Origin: SG8-41 sp035649495
GTDB taxonomy: Bacteria > Pseudomonadota > Gammaproteobacteria > Burkholderiales > SG8-41
Length of the DNA stretch: 64,000 nucleotides
Direction of reading: 5' to 3'
NCBI GenBank assembly: GCA_035649495.1
Contig: DASRJL010000106.1
Coordinates: 8,359 to 72,358, forward strand
The position numbers and the translations under genes were made by a program. The notes under the pieces were generated by a model that saw nothing but the letters and a program-made list of their open reading frames with translations, ran no database searches and was not told the origin of the DNA. Below are positions 8,430 through 18,685 of this stretch, one piece after another (positions within the stretch are counted from its first letter, which is position 1; every line of letters begins with the position of its first letter).

Positions 8430-8460
8430 CTGCTGGACCACGGGTTCTGGGAGGGAAACC

Positions 8461-9126
8461 ATGCAGGAATCTGCCGAAGCTCCGCACGTCTTCAACTACC
8501 TCACGCAGCCGGAAGTCCGCTTTCTCGACGCGGCCGCCGCCCGCCTGATACCGGCGGACGATCTCGGACCGGGTGGCAAGGAAGCAGGCGTCAGCGCCTA
8601 CATCGACAACCAGCTGAACAGCGTCTGGGGCTCGCACGGTCGCAACTATCGCAGCGGACCGTGGCCCGAAGGCACGCCGTACCAGGGCTTCCAGTCACGG
8701 CTCACGCCGCGGGAAATCTACCGTGCCGCCATCCGCGAGACCAACGTCCATTGCCTGAAGCAATATCAGAAGGCTTTTGAGTTCCTGGGACCGCGCGAGC
8801 AGGACGACGTGCTGAAGGGGCTGGAAAGCGGCACGATCGAGCTGTCGTCGGTCTCGTCGAAGCTCTTCTTCGGGCTCCTCATCAGGAACACGATGGAAGG
8901 CTTCTTCGCCGACCCGATTTACGGCGGCAACCGCGACAAGGTCGGCTGGAAGCTGATCGGCTTCCCGGGCGTGCCGCCTTCCAATTACAACGATCTGATC
9001 GACGAGCACAACGTGCCCTACCGCGTCGAGCCGGTCAGCATACTCGACATCCGGCAGGGAAAGGTTCAGCTCGACGCCCAGGGCCTGCCGAAACACGTAC
9101 GCCTCAAGGACGCGGAACAGGAGTAA
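8461..9126 (+). CDS. Gluconate 2-dehydrogenase subunit 3-family protein
   Basis: A 221-residue protein of the small-subunit family that accompanies membrane-linked GMC flavoprotein dehydrogenases (gluconate or 2-keto-gluconate dehydrogenases). The sequence has the family feel in FLDAAAARLIPADDLGPGG and in the GFFADPIYGGN region near residues 150-160. Most relatives carry a Tat signal peptide, but none is visible here: the protein begins MQESAEAPHVFNYLT. It ends five bases before the ATG of the flavoprotein, so the two are translationally close and almost certainly co-assembled. Confidence 0.82.
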   Translation: MQESAEAPHVFNYLTQPEVRFLDAAAARLIPADDLGPGGKEAGVSAYIDNQLNSVWGSHGRNYRSGPWPEGTPYQGFQSRLTPREIYRAAIRETNVHCLKQYQKAFEFLGPREQDDVLKGLESGTIELSSVSSKLFFGLLIRNTMEGFFADPIYGGNRDKVGWKLIGFPGVPPSNYNDLIDEHNVPYRVEPVSILDIRQGKVQLDAQGLPKHVRLKDAEQE

Positions 9127-9131
9127 GGACC

Positions 9132-10892
9132 ATGGCAACCAAGCTGAAACCCGTCGACGCGGTGATCGTCGGCACCGGCGTCGTCGGCTCCATCATGGCG
9201 AAAGAACTGGCCGATGCCGGCCTGAAGGTGGTGGCGCTGGAGCGCGGACGTATGATCGACCCGCAGCACGACTTCGCGGTCCCGTCCACCTACGACGAGC
9301 TCAAGTTCGACCGCTTCAGCGACATCTTCCAGGACCTCTCGCGCGAGACACTCACGTTTCGCAACAGTCCGGGTGAAAGGGCGCTCCCCATGCGCGAGAT
9401 GGGCTCGTTCAAGCCCGGCGAGGCGGTGGGCGGAACGGCGCTCCACTGGAGCACCCACGCACGCCGCTTCCTGCCGTGGGATTTCGAGACCCGCAGCCGC
9501 ACCGTCGAGCGCTACGGGAAGGGAATGATTCCCGAAAACTGCACCAGCCAGGACTGGGGCATCACCTACGAGGAGCTGGAGCCGTACTACGACCAGTTCG
9601 AGCACCTCTACGGCGTCGGCGGCAAGGCAGGCAATCTGGACGGCGTGATCCAGGAAGGCGGCAATCCGTTCGAGGGCCCGCGCTCTCGCGAATACCCGAA
9701 TCCGCCCTCCCCCATGAGTTACGCCGGCACGATGTTCGCCACGGCCTGCGCGGAGCTGGGTTACAAGCCCCACGTGAATCCGATCGCGGCCCAGACGCAG
9801 GCCTACACGAACCCGTACAAGCTCATGCTGGGCCAGTGCATACGCGGCGGTTTCTGCACGAGCCACGCCTGCTCGCAGGGCGCGAAAGCCAATCCGAGCA
9901 CGACCGTGATACCGGCGCTCCTCAAGCAGGAGAACTGCGAGATCCGGCCGCTTTCGAACGTGATCCGGGTAAACCTCGACTCGGACAGGAAGCGCGCCAC
10001 CGGCGTGACGTATCTCGACGCGAGCGGCCGCGAATTCGAGCAGCCGGCCGACATCGTCGTTCTCGGGGCGTATACCTTCAACAACGTGCGCCTCATGCTG
10101 CTCTCGGGCATAGGCGCGCCGTACGACCCGGTGGCCAACAGGGGCGTCGTCGGCCGCAACTACTCCTACCAGTCCCACGGCCGGGTGACGATGTTCTTCG
10201 AGGAGAAGGCGTTCAATCCCTTCATGGGCGGGGGCGCGCGCGGCACGGCGATCGACGAGTTCAACGGCGACAACTTCGACCACTCGGGACTCGATTTCTT
10301 CGGCGGCGCCTACGTGAACGTCGCGAGCGCGGGCGCCCTCCCGATACGCTCGACCACGGTACCCGCGGGAACCCCGAAATGGGGCTCGGAATGGAAACGG
10401 GCCGCGGCCCACTATTACCAGCGCAACTTCAGCATCCGCGTAGGCGGCGGATGCCAGAGCTATCGCCAGAACTACCTCGACCTCGATCCGACGTATCGGG
10501 ACGCCAACGGCCTGCCGCTCCTGCGCATGACCTTCGACTGGGGTGAGAACGAGCGGAAATCCATCGACTGGGTCACGGGGAAGGCCGAGGAGATCGCGAA
10601 GGCCATGAACCCGTCGCGGATGAACACCTCGGGGCAGCACGGCCATTACGATATCGTGCCCTACCAGAGCACGCACAACATCGGCGGCGCGGCCATGGGC
10701 GCGGACCCGGCCACGAGCGCGGTCAACAAGTACCTGCAGTCGTGGGACGTCAGCAACGTGTTCGTGATCGGCGGCAGCGCTTTCCCGCAGAACGCCGCCT
10801 ACCCGCCGACGCAAACCATAGGCACCCTCGCCTGCTGGGCGGCCGACAACATCAGGGGAACCTACCTCAAGCGGCCGGGACCGATGGCTTGA
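9132..10892 (+). CDS. GMC-family FAD-dependent oxidoreductase
   Basis: A 586-residue flavoprotein oxidising an alcohol or sugar-acid substrate. A Rossmann FAD motif, GTGVVGSIMAKELADAG, starts near residue 12, followed by ALERG for the FAD ribose. The GMC C-terminal domain ends with GGSAFPQNAAYPPTQTIGT and includes THNIGGAAMG. It pairs with the subunit 3 gene just upstream. The usual third component, a multi-heme c-type cytochrome, is not adjacent, so the electron acceptor is unknown. No signal peptide is seen in either partner. Confidence 0.9.
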   Translation: MATKLKPVDAVIVGTGVVGSIMAKELADAGLKVVALERGRMIDPQHDFAVPSTYDELKFDRFSDIFQDLSRETLTFRNSPGERALPMREMGSFKPGEAVGGTALHWSTHARRFLPWDFETRSRTVERYGKGMIPENCTSQDWGITYEELEPYYDQFEHLYGVGGKAGNLDGVIQEGGNPFEGPRSREYPNPPSPMSYAGTMFATACAELGYKPHVNPIAAQTQAYTNPYKLMLGQCIRGGFCTSHACSQGAKANPSTTVIPALLKQENCEIRPLSNVIRVNLDSDRKRATGVTYLDASGREFEQPADIVVLGAYTFNNVRLMLLSGIGAPYDPVANRGVVGRNYSYQSHGRVTMFFEEKAFNPFMGGGARGTAIDEFNGDNFDHSGLDFFGGAYVNVASAGALPIRSTTVPAGTPKWGSEWKRAAAHYYQRNFSIRVGGGCQSYRQNYLDLDPTYRDANGLPLLRMTFDWGENERKSIDWVTGKAEEIAKAMNPSRMNTSGQHGHYDIVPYQSTHNIGGAAMGADPATSAVNKYLQSWDVSNVFVIGGSAFPQNAAYPPTQTIGTLACWAADNIRGTYLKRPGPMA

Positions 10893-10906
10893 GCCAGAAC
10901 CAGGTT

Positions 10907-11782
10907 CTAGACCAGGGGCCGGTCCAGAAGGCGTTCGAGGATGCGCAGCGGTGACCGGGACGGATCCTGCATGACGTCGACGGGCAGATGAAACGTCTGC
11001 TCCAGCGCGTACTGCCCGCTCATGGCGGCGTGCGAGACCTGATCGGTAAACACGATCCACGTGCTTCCCGTCGAGAACTCGTAGCGGCGCTGCGGCGCTT
11101 CCGACTGGTAACCGAGGTCCGCCTTCATCCGGTCGTGCAGCCGCAGCATGTAGTGATCGTACGCGCTGCGCCGGCTCTTCGTGACCCCGAGGAGATGCAG
11201 CGCCACGCTGCCGCCGGGGAGAGGCCCGGGGAACGACGGCACGAAGCGCCGAGCGACGTCCTCGAAGGGCTCGCCAAGCCGCCACGTCCGGGTGTGCCCT
11301 TGCGGGTCGACGTTCGAGAAAACGCGCAGGATGCGCTTGCCCTGCGTGGGCGAAGATGGAAAGCTGTCCACGTGCAGGCGCGTGTCGTCCTTGCGCCATG
11401 AGGTTCTGCGTCCGGCGATCTCCGCCGGCCGGTAGCTGGTGCGTCCCTGTTGCAGGTGCGCCGCATAGCGCGGCAGCAGGTTCCGGACCAGCGCCCCGCT
11501 CGACGCAGCAAAGCGCGCCACCATGCCTCGCAGCGCTTCGCGGTCCGGTTCGTCCACGCCGGTTCCGCCCAGCGTGCCGGAGACAGGGTCGAAACTGACG
11601 TTCTTGGTCTTGCCGGCCACCTCGGGGGACAGAAAGCGATTCTCGCCGTCCTGCAGCGGGAAATGGAGATCCGGGATCAGGAGGACGTTCCCGGCTTCCA
11701 GCGCGAGAGTGGCGCGCTCCTGCTCCGCCGTCGAGCGGCGCGGATCCCAGCCAACGACCCGTAGAATCACAACGTCGGACAC
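10907..11782 (-). CDS. kdoO: Kdo 3-hydroxylase (Fe(II)/2-oxoglutarate dioxygenase)
   Basis: A 291-residue protein matching the Kdo hydroxylase family, which converts lipid-A-linked Kdo to Ko in the LPS inner core of Burkholderia-like bacteria. Visible marks are LHVDSFPSSPTQGKRILRVF, giving iron ligands His137 and Asp139, and FTDQVSHAA with the distal ligand His251. The surrounding RVFSNVDP stretch is characteristic of the family. It acts at the inner membrane on lipid A precursors. The gene is convergent with the GMC gene, with only 14 bases between stops. Confidence 0.82.
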   Translation of the reverse strand: MSDVVILRVVGWDPRRSTAEQERATLALEAGNVLLIPDLHFPLQDGENRFLSPEVAGKTKNVSFDPVSGTLGGTGVDEPDREALRGMVARFAASSGALVRNLLPRYAAHLQQGRTSYRPAEIAGRRTSWRKDDTRLHVDSFPSSPTQGKRILRVFSNVDPQGHTRTWRLGEPFEDVARRFVPSFPGPLPGGSVALHLLGVTKSRRSAYDHYMLRLHDRMKADLGYQSEAPQRRYEFSTGSTWIVFTDQVSHAAMSGQYALEQTFHLPVDVMQDPSRSPLRILERLLDRPLV

Positions 11783-11889
11783 GGAAAGCCTCCAAACCCC
11801 TCATGCCACGCGAGACCCGTGCGGCGTATTGCGTGCGCCGAACCAAACCCTACGTGCGACTGTACGTTGCTCACGGCCACCTGTCGACT

Positions 11890-11935
11890 CCGGCGAGCCG
11901 GCGTCCGAGCGGAGTGAGTCGTGCCGGCTCGCCGG
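11890..11935. repeat. 13-bp perfect inverted repeat
   Basis: CCGGCGAGCCGGC (11890-11902) and GCCGGCTCGCCGG (11923-11935), with a 20-base loop. It lies in the stretch 11783-12005 between kdoO and the broken PhyH gene. Otherwise I see nothing coding there. It could be a terminator or a scar of rearrangement. Confidence 0.6.
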
Positions 11936-12005
11936 GCTCCGGATCCGCCTGGCCCTTCCAGCCCCGCCACCACGCCGGGGCCCGTTTTTCCCGCCACACG
12001 GCCGG

Positions 12006-12221
12006 TCATTGCCGGATGTCCCAGAAGGCCTGGGCGTGGTGAACGGGGACAACGCTCCACTCGAGCGGCTCGTGCGAGTACCACGTTTCCGGCCGCTCGA
12101 GGTGCGCGTTCACGAAAGAGCAGATGACATCGGAGGCCGCGCGCAACAGGCGATCGGGCACCAGCCCGGAGAGCACCGCGTAGCCGTTCCGCGCAAGCAA
12201 TTCACGATCGCTTCGCATCAC
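12006..12221 (-). pseudogene. Phytanoyl-CoA dioxygenase-like protein, N-terminal fragment
   Basis: A 71-residue frame whose sequence (LLARNGYAVLSGLVPDRLL, then ETWYSHEP and PVHHAQAFWDIRQ) resembles the N-terminus of PhyH-family Fe(II)/2-oxoglutarate dioxygenases, normally 250-300 residues. The frame stops directly after WDIRQ, and no continuation of the catalytic HxD...H core is found in any frame of the next 220 bases. This is best read as a decayed or truncated gene. The TGA is unlikely to be selenocysteine because no family sequence follows. Confidence 0.5.
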
Positions 12222-12236
12222 CGTAAACGCCTGCCA

Positions 12237-12518
12237 CTAACTCAAGAATTTCCTGAAGGGAAGCCAGCTGAACCATCCAAAGCCGGGCCAGACCTTGCGT
12301 ACTTGTCGCAGGCATTCCTTGACCAGAGCCTTTTGAACAGGACTCAGCGGCTTGCACTCCTTGCGAATGGTCACCACCGCCACCCCAAGCTCGCCAATGA
12401 GTTCCGATGAGGTTGTCCAGGTGCCGTTGAGAACACTCTCCAGGCGACGGCCGTGAGCCGTAAACCCGCCGTCTTTCAGGGCGGATGCCAGGGCAACAAA
12501 CGGTTCCGAGCTCACCAT
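12237..12518 (-). CDS. Hypothetical protein, 93 aa
   Basis: A small soluble protein of unknown function: the middle reads TWTTSSELIGELGVAVVTIR and the end is aromatic, VWPGFGWFSWLPFRKFLS. No signal peptide or catalytic motif is visible. Small proteins of this look occur in betaproteobacteria, but I cannot name a family. It lies between the ketopantoate reductase-like gene, 10 bases upstream on the same strand, and the PhyH fragment, so it may be read from the upstream gene. Confidence 0.5.
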   Translation of the reverse strand: MVSSEPFVALASALKDGGFTAHGRRLESVLNGTWTTSSELIGELGVAVVTIRKECKPLSPVQKALVKECLRQVRKVWPGFGWFSWLPFRKFLS

Positions 12519-12528
12519 CCGCCGGCTT

Positions 12529-13587
12529 TCACCCCCCGAGATGCGCCGGCGAGGGCTTGATCTCCCCGCGCTCCAGCTTCTTGACCAGCTCGACGAGCTT
12601 TTCGTGCGTGGGCGTCGGGATGCCGAGCTGCTTCGCCTTCTCCACGATGAGCCCGTTCATGAACTCGATCTCGGTGCGCCGGCCCTTGCGCACGTCCTGC
12701 GCCATGGACGGGAACTGCAGGTCGCCGCGCGGATTTTCCTTGGCGTGCGAAGCGAGATGCTCATCGACCTCCGCCATCGCATCCGCGCTGCCCGCGGCCG
12801 CGGCCGCCAGCAGCTCGGGCTTCAGGCCGTGCATGTTCTCGAGCTGGTAGCCGAGCGCCTGGCCCACGCGAACCGCTTCGCCGCCCAGCATGATCGAGAA
12901 GCGGCGCACGGCCGGGTTCTTGTCGCACTGTGCGCTGGTCAGCCCGGTCACCGAGCAGACGCCGTTCCGCATCCCGTTCTGCGAGAGCTTGGACCAGCGC
13001 TCGCCCCACAGATTGGTGGTCGCCTTGGCGCTGTCGATCACCTTGAACATCTCGACCAGCTCCTGCACGCGCTTCGTGACAGTGCCGTGCACTTCGCCGA
13101 TGCGGAAGACCGTGTGCTTGTCCCCGCCCTTGGCCACCGTGCGCCGGATGCGGGCGACGTCGTGCATGTCCACCGAGATGACCGAGGCGACGATGCCGAT
13201 GGCCTTGCCCCAGCCCACGATGCCCGCGATCTTCTCGTCGTTGAAGCAGTTCTGCAGCGATACGAAGAATCCGTCCGGTGCGACGTAAGGCTTGATGAGC
13301 GTCGTCGCCCACTCCGTGTCGTACGACTTGACCGAGATGAACGCGATGTCGATCGGCTTCTGCTTCGAGAGCGACTGCACCTCGGTGATGTGCAGCGTCT
13401 TCGCCTTCGTCACCGTGAACTTCTCCTCCGGCGTCACGCCGTCCAGCTCCAGGCCGCGCGAGCGTATCGCCTCGATGTTCTCCGGCCACATGTCGATGAG
13501 CGTCACGTCGTGGCCGTGATGCGCCAGGTACCCGCCCACATAGCCGCCGAGCGCCCCCGTGCCCATGAATGCAATCCGCTTGCCCAT
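12529..13587 (-). CDS. Ketopantoate reductase-family NAD(P)-dependent dehydrogenase
   Basis: A 352-residue 2-dehydropantoate 2-reductase-like protein that reduces a 2-oxo acid with NADPH. It opens with the Rossmann motif AFMGTGALGGYVGGYLAHHGHDV; the ApbA N-domain runs to about 170 and a helical C-domain follows. The start is ATG 13587, preceded by TCAGGAGGCAGC; a frame extending to 13908 is spurious because it runs into the divergent Bug gene. Length is above the usual 290-310. Whether it acts in pantothenate synthesis or in a catabolic pathway is unclear. The neighbouring Bug receptor favours catabolism. Confidence 0.85.
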   Translation of the reverse strand: MGKRIAFMGTGALGGYVGGYLAHHGHDVTLIDMWPENIEAIRSRGLELDGVTPEEKFTVTKAKTLHITEVQSLSKQKPIDIAFISVKSYDTEWATTLIKPYVAPDGFFVSLQNCFNDEKIAGIVGWGKAIGIVASVISVDMHDVARIRRTVAKGGDKHTVFRIGEVHGTVTKRVQELVEMFKVIDSAKATTNLWGERWSKLSQNGMRNGVCSVTGLTSAQCDKNPAVRRFSIMLGGEAVRVGQALGYQLENMHGLKPELLAAAAAGSADAMAEVDEHLASHAKENPRGDLQFPSMAQDVRKGRRTEIEFMNGLIVEKAKQLGIPTPTHEKLVELVKKLERGEIKPSPAHLGG

Positions 13588-13684
13588 GCTGCCTCCTGAA
13601 AATTCAGAATTGAGCCACAGGATCGGCTCGAGCCATTCTACAATGGCGCAGGCACGCCGACCCGCCCCCACAGGAGACCAGCAT

Positions 13685-14644
13685 ATGATCACCGAGAAGC
13701 CAGCGCGCCTTGTTGTACTCGCGCTGGCCCTGGCATTCGCTTCCAATGCAGGCGCACAGGCATGGCCGACGAAGCCGGTGCGCATGATCATCGCGTTCGC
13801 GCCGGGCGGCGGCACCGATATCGCCGGGCGGCTGCTCGCGAAGCGGTATACCGAGGCGCTGGGCCAGTCCTTCGTGGTCGAGAACCGTGCTGGCGCGGGC
13901 GGGATCATCGGCGCGGAATTCGTCGCGAAGTCTCCCCCGGACGGCTACAACATTCTCGTCACAACGGCATCCCTTTCGGTCAACGTCAACCTGCAGAAAC
14001 TCGCCTTCGACCCGGTCAAGGACCTCGCTCCTGTAACCTGGATAGCCTCGGTGCCGCTCGTCCTGTTCGTGCATTCGAGCGTTCCAGCGAAATCCGTGAA
14101 GGAGCTGGTCGCGCTGGCGAAGAAGCGTCCCATGAACGCAGGGTCGAACGGCGCCGGCACGACCAGCCATCTCGCCATCGAGATGTTGAACCAGGCCACC
14201 GGCATCAACGCCGTGCACGTGCCGTACAAGGGCGGCGGCCCGGCGCAGATCGCGCTGCTGACGGGCGAGATCGATTTCCGCTTCGGGTCCATCTTTGCGA
14301 GCGTCCACCACGTCCGCGCCGGCCGCTACCGGGCGCTCGCCGTCACGACGGCCAAGCCCTCCTCGCTGCTGCCCGACGTGCCGACCATGAATTCGATCTA
14401 TCCCGGCTTCGAGTGCGACCAGTGGTACGCGATGTTCCTGCCGGCCGGCACGCCGAAGGACATCGTCTCGAGGCTCAACGCCGAAACGGTGAAGGCGATC
14501 AACTCCGACGAGATGCGGGAACAGTTGAAGCGCGACGGCGCCTACCCGGTCGGCAGCACGCCCGAGGAGCTCGCCGCGATGTTCAAACGGGAAGTCGCGC
14601 GCTACGCTAAGGTGATCGCGGCTGCGAAGGTGAAGGCTGATTAA
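13685..14644 (+). CDS. Bug/TctC-family solute receptor
   Basis: A 319-residue periplasmic binding protein. Signal peptide residues 1-23 (ARLVVLALALAFASNAGAQ) are followed by AWPTKPVRMIIAFAPGGGTD, VVENRAGAGG and the SPPDGY loop, all family hallmarks. It carries HVPYKGGGPAQ in the second lobe. ATG 13685 is used because it follows an AGGAGACC ribosome site and starts the signal; the frame open from 13559 is not needed. It is divergent from the ketopantoate reductase-like gene with about 97 bases between starts. An orphan receptor with no TctAB. Confidence 0.92.
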   Translation: MITEKPARLVVLALALAFASNAGAQAWPTKPVRMIIAFAPGGGTDIAGRLLAKRYTEALGQSFVVENRAGAGGIIGAEFVAKSPPDGYNILVTTASLSVNVNLQKLAFDPVKDLAPVTWIASVPLVLFVHSSVPAKSVKELVALAKKRPMNAGSNGAGTTSHLAIEMLNQATGINAVHVPYKGGGPAQIALLTGEIDFRFGSIFASVHHVRAGRYRALAVTTAKPSSLLPDVPTMNSIYPGFECDQWYAMFLPAGTPKDIVSRLNAETVKAINSDEMREQLKRDGAYPVGSTPEELAAMFKREVARYAKVIAAAKVKAD

Positions 14645-14655
14645 ACCCGCAATGC

Positions 14656-14746
14656 GTGATTGGCGATTCGTGATTAGCGATTGGTCTTGAAGCTGAGCTT
14701 TGCAGGAAACAGGCACCAATCGCCAATCACCATTCACTAATCACGC
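14656..14746. repeat. Heptad array H3 with inverted arms
   Basis: Thirteen in-phase 7-base steps between the Bug gene and the carboxypeptidase. The left arm is built of GTGATTG-type units (14656-14683) and the right arm of ATCACCA-type units (14712-14746), its reverse complement. Confidence 0.7.
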
Positions 14747-14755
14747 AGTCCACGA

Positions 14756-16253
<1,498 letters not shown>

Positions 16254-16258
<5 letters not shown>

Positions 16259-16364
16259 AAGATGAACGTGGAAGGATTACCCTGCCTTTGCAGATGAAGA
16301 GGCGGAATACACGGCGGAGCAATTGGAGTGGCCTGCGGGTCCTCCTTCATTTTTCCGCCTTCAT
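16254..16364. repeat. Heptad arrays inside the 5' end of a Bug gene (H20)
   Basis: GATGAAA, GATGAAC, GTGGAAG and GATTACC (16254-16281), then CCTTCAT, TTTTCCG and CCTTCAT (16344-16364). The second set is roughly inverted relative to the first. Both lie inside the coding frame of the receptor and encode its N-terminus. Confidence 0.55.
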
Positions 16365-17298
16365 CCTTGGCTGCGCGCTCGGCTTTGCCGTGGGCGCGCA
16401 GCAGTATCCCGTCAGGCCGGTGCGCGTCATCGTCAATTTTCCGCCCGGCGCCGGGGTCGATATCACGACGCGCCTCGTCACCGCGAAGCTCTCGGAGGCG
16501 CTGGGGCAGCAATTCCTGGTCGACAACCGGGCGGGCGCGGCCGGCAATATCGGCATCGAGCTCGCTTCGCGCGCCGCCCCCGACGGCTACACCCTGCTCG
16601 CTGCCACAGCCGCCGCGGCGGTCAGCCAGACGGTATTTCCAAAGATCCCGTTCGATCTCGTGCGCGATTTCGCACCGGTATCGATGATGGCGTCGGCGCC
16701 GTTCGTGCTGGCCGTGCATCCATCCGTGCAGGCGAAGACACTCGCCGAGCTGCTCGCGCTGGCGAAGGCGAAGCCCGGACAGCTCTCCTACGCGACGCCC
16801 GGCACCGGCAGCTCGCCGCATCTGGCGGGAGAGCTGCTCAAGATGCTCTCGGGCACGAGCATGCTTCACGTGCCGTACAAGGGCATGGTGCCGGCCGCGA
16901 CCGACGTAATGGGCGGCAACGTGCCGATCCTCTTCGGCAACTCCCTGGTCGTTCTCCCCGCGGCGAGGAGCGGGAAGCTGCGCGCCATCGCGATCACCAC
17001 GCTTCGCCGCAGCGGGGTAGCCCCCGAGCTGCCGACGATCGCGGAATCGGGGTTCCCCGGTTACGAGTCCGGCACCTGGTATGGACTCATGGCGCCGGTG
17101 CGCGCGCCCCGTGAAATCGTGACGCGGCTGAACGGCGCGGTCGTGAAAGCGGTGCAGCTGGCCGACGTCCGCGAGAAGCTGATCGCACAGGGCGCGGAGC
17201 CGATAATCATGACTCCGGAAGAGATGGGCGCCTTCGTGCGCGCCGAAATCGCCAAGTGGGGCAAGGTGGCGAAGGCGGCGAATATCCGCTTGGAGTGA
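16255..17298 (+). CDS. Bug/TctC-family solute receptor with repeat-derived N-terminus
   Basis: A 347-residue receptor; the mature part starts QQYPVRPVRVIVNFPPGAGVD and carries VDNRAGAAGN, APPDGYT and HVPYKGM. The N-terminus is unusual: about 28 extra residues (MKDERGRITLPLQMKRR...) precede the signal core LLHFSAFILGCALGFAVGAQ, and much of it is encoded by the heptad array at 16254-16364. ATG 16255 overlaps the carboxypeptidase stop; ATG 16294 is an alternative that would give a more normal signal. The core FILGCALxFA recurs in the receptors at 34103 and 39663. Confidence 0.88.
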
Positions 17299-17371
17299 TG
17301 ACGAAATCGTGATTGGTGATTGGTGACTGCTGCGACGGCTGATGACGGGCGTCTGACCCCTGACCCCTGAC
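17295..17371. repeat. Heptad array H4, eleven units in phase
   Basis: Starts on the stop codon of the Bug gene and runs 77 bases in unbroken 7-base phase: GTGATTG-type units at 17309-17329, then CCCTGAC-type units at 17351-17371. The next gene starts 18 bases later. Confidence 0.7.
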
Positions 17372-17388
17372 GAAGAACGAGGACTGAA

Positions 17389-18300
17389 ATGACCTCCAGC
17401 CTCCTCGCGCTGATCGACGACATCGCCACGATCCTCGACGACGTGGCGCTGCTCACCAAAGTCGCGACCCAGAAGACCGCCGGGGTGCTGGGCGACGACC
17501 TCGCGCTGAACGCGCAGCAGGTCGCTGGCGTGAAAGCCGACCGCGAGCTGCCGGTGGTGTGGGCGGTGGCGAAGGGTTCGCTCGTCAACAAGGCGATACT
17601 CGTGCCTGCGGCGCTCGCCATCAGCGCGCTCGCGCCGTGGGCGGTGGTGCCGCTCCTCATGATCGGCGGCGCGTTCCTCTGCTACGAAGGCTTCGAGAAG
17701 GTCGCGCACAAGCTCCTGCACAGTGGTGAGGAAGACGCGGCGCGCCACGCCGAGCTCGTGCGGGCGATCGCCGATCCCGCGCTGGATCTCGTGGCGCTGG
17801 AGAAGCAGAAGATCAAGGGCGCGGTGCGCACCGATTTCATACTGTCGGCGGAGATCGTCGTCATCACGCTCGGCACGGTGGCTGCCGCCGCCTTCGTGAC
17901 GCAGGTTACGGTACTGGTAGCCATCGCCCTGGCCATGACAGTGGGCGTCTACGGACTCGTGGCGGGCATCGTCAAGCTCGACGACGGCGGCCTGTACCTC
18001 AGCCGGAAAACGGGACTGGCGCGCGGACTGGGCCTGGCCATACTCGCCGCGGCGCCGTGGCTCATGAAGGGACTCTCCGTCGCGGGCACGGCGGCGATGT
18101 TCCTCGTAGGCGGGAGCATCATCGCCCACGGCATACCCGCGCTGCATCACGCCATCGAGCGTGTCGCGATGGCGAGCGGGGCGTTCGGCTGGCCGATCGC
18201 GTTCATCGCGGACGCGATGGTGGGCATCATCGCGGGCGCGCTGGTGCTGGCGGTATTAAGCGGGACGCAGCGGCTTCTTCGCGCTCCCACGGCATCGTAA
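17389..18300 (+). CDS. DUF808/YedI-family inner membrane protein
   Basis: A 303-residue polytopic membrane protein of the DUF808 (YedI) family. It opens with SSLLALIDDIATILDDVALLTKVA, the family signature, and GVLGDDLALNAQQV. Several membrane segments follow, around residues 70-100, 155-200, 215-245 and 265-295. Function is unknown in the family. It stands alone, preceded by heptad array H4 and followed by an AT-richer stretch. Start ATG 17389 follows an AACGAGGACTGAA site. Confidence 0.88.
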   Translation: MTSSLLALIDDIATILDDVALLTKVATQKTAGVLGDDLALNAQQVAGVKADRELPVVWAVAKGSLVNKAILVPAALAISALAPWAVVPLLMIGGAFLCYEGFEKVAHKLLHSGEEDAARHAELVRAIADPALDLVALEKQKIKGAVRTDFILSAEIVVITLGTVAAAAFVTQVTVLVAIALAMTVGVYGLVAGIVKLDDGGLYLSRKTGLARGLGLAILAAAPWLMKGLSVAGTAAMFLVGGSIIAHGIPALHHAIERVAMASGAFGWPIAFIADAMVGIIAGALVLAVLSGTQRLLRAPTAS

Positions 18301-18685
18301 TCAAGAAGCTTCGCCACGAAGGTACGACACCCGCAAGGGAGATTTCCTTCGTGGAGTCGTCTCCTTCGGCGCTCGCCTTTTGCTCCATGCAGGGCGCTAC
18401 GAGACTTTGCCGACTCAACCACAACGGCTCGCGCTCGCGGTGAATAAACGATCGGCCGCACGCCCCCAATTATTGTGCCGCACATGTGCATTGACACATT
18501 TTGTGTGTAAAATTCGCGCTACACCCTGTCAATATGTAGCGACAACAGGCAGGGGCAAAAAAGATATACCAGGGGGCAACATAGTGTCTCCGTTTGGAGA
18601 CATTGAGCCCGCAGATCAGTCAGCGATCGGTCTGATGCAATTGAAATCTGCGGAATATGTGCCTTTTTTTAGAGCCGGGGGTCTT
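18301..18685. other. AT-richer intergenic stretch, no gene supported
   Basis: The open frame beginning at 18380 covers most of this, but its first 102 codons have no protein-like character and no counterpart in the paralogue at 19435. I see a short hairpin at 18585 and AT-rich promoter-like DNA around 18485-18515 (TTGACA at 18491, TAAAAT at 18508, with wrong spacing to each other). Nothing else. Confidence 0.4.
18585..18602. promoter_or_regulatory. Perfect 7-bp hairpin upstream of coiled-coil gene
   Basis: TGTCTCC (18585-18591), loop GTTT, GGAGACA (18596-18602). A diverged version (TGTCCCTGCTTGGAGACA) occurs before the paralogue at about 19313-19330, so the leader was duplicated with the gene. 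Confidence 0.45.

Noticed and set aside
9066..11846. A 926-codon minus-strand frame opposite the GMC gene and kdoO
   Set aside because: It is a GC-skew shadow of real genes on both strands, with Arg- and Pro-rich sense and no motifs.
12006..12008. Second selenocysteine TGA in the PhyH-like fragment
   Set aside because: The frame beyond does not resemble the rest of a PhyH protein, so this is a broken gene, not a recoded one.
13588..13908. Upstream extension of the ketopantoate reductase-like gene
   Set aside because: It runs antisense through the Bug gene and lacks coding features; ATG 13587 has a good ribosome site.
18380..18685. N-terminal extension of the first coiled-coil protein
   Set aside because: No protein-like character, and the paralogue begins at the position equivalent to 18686.
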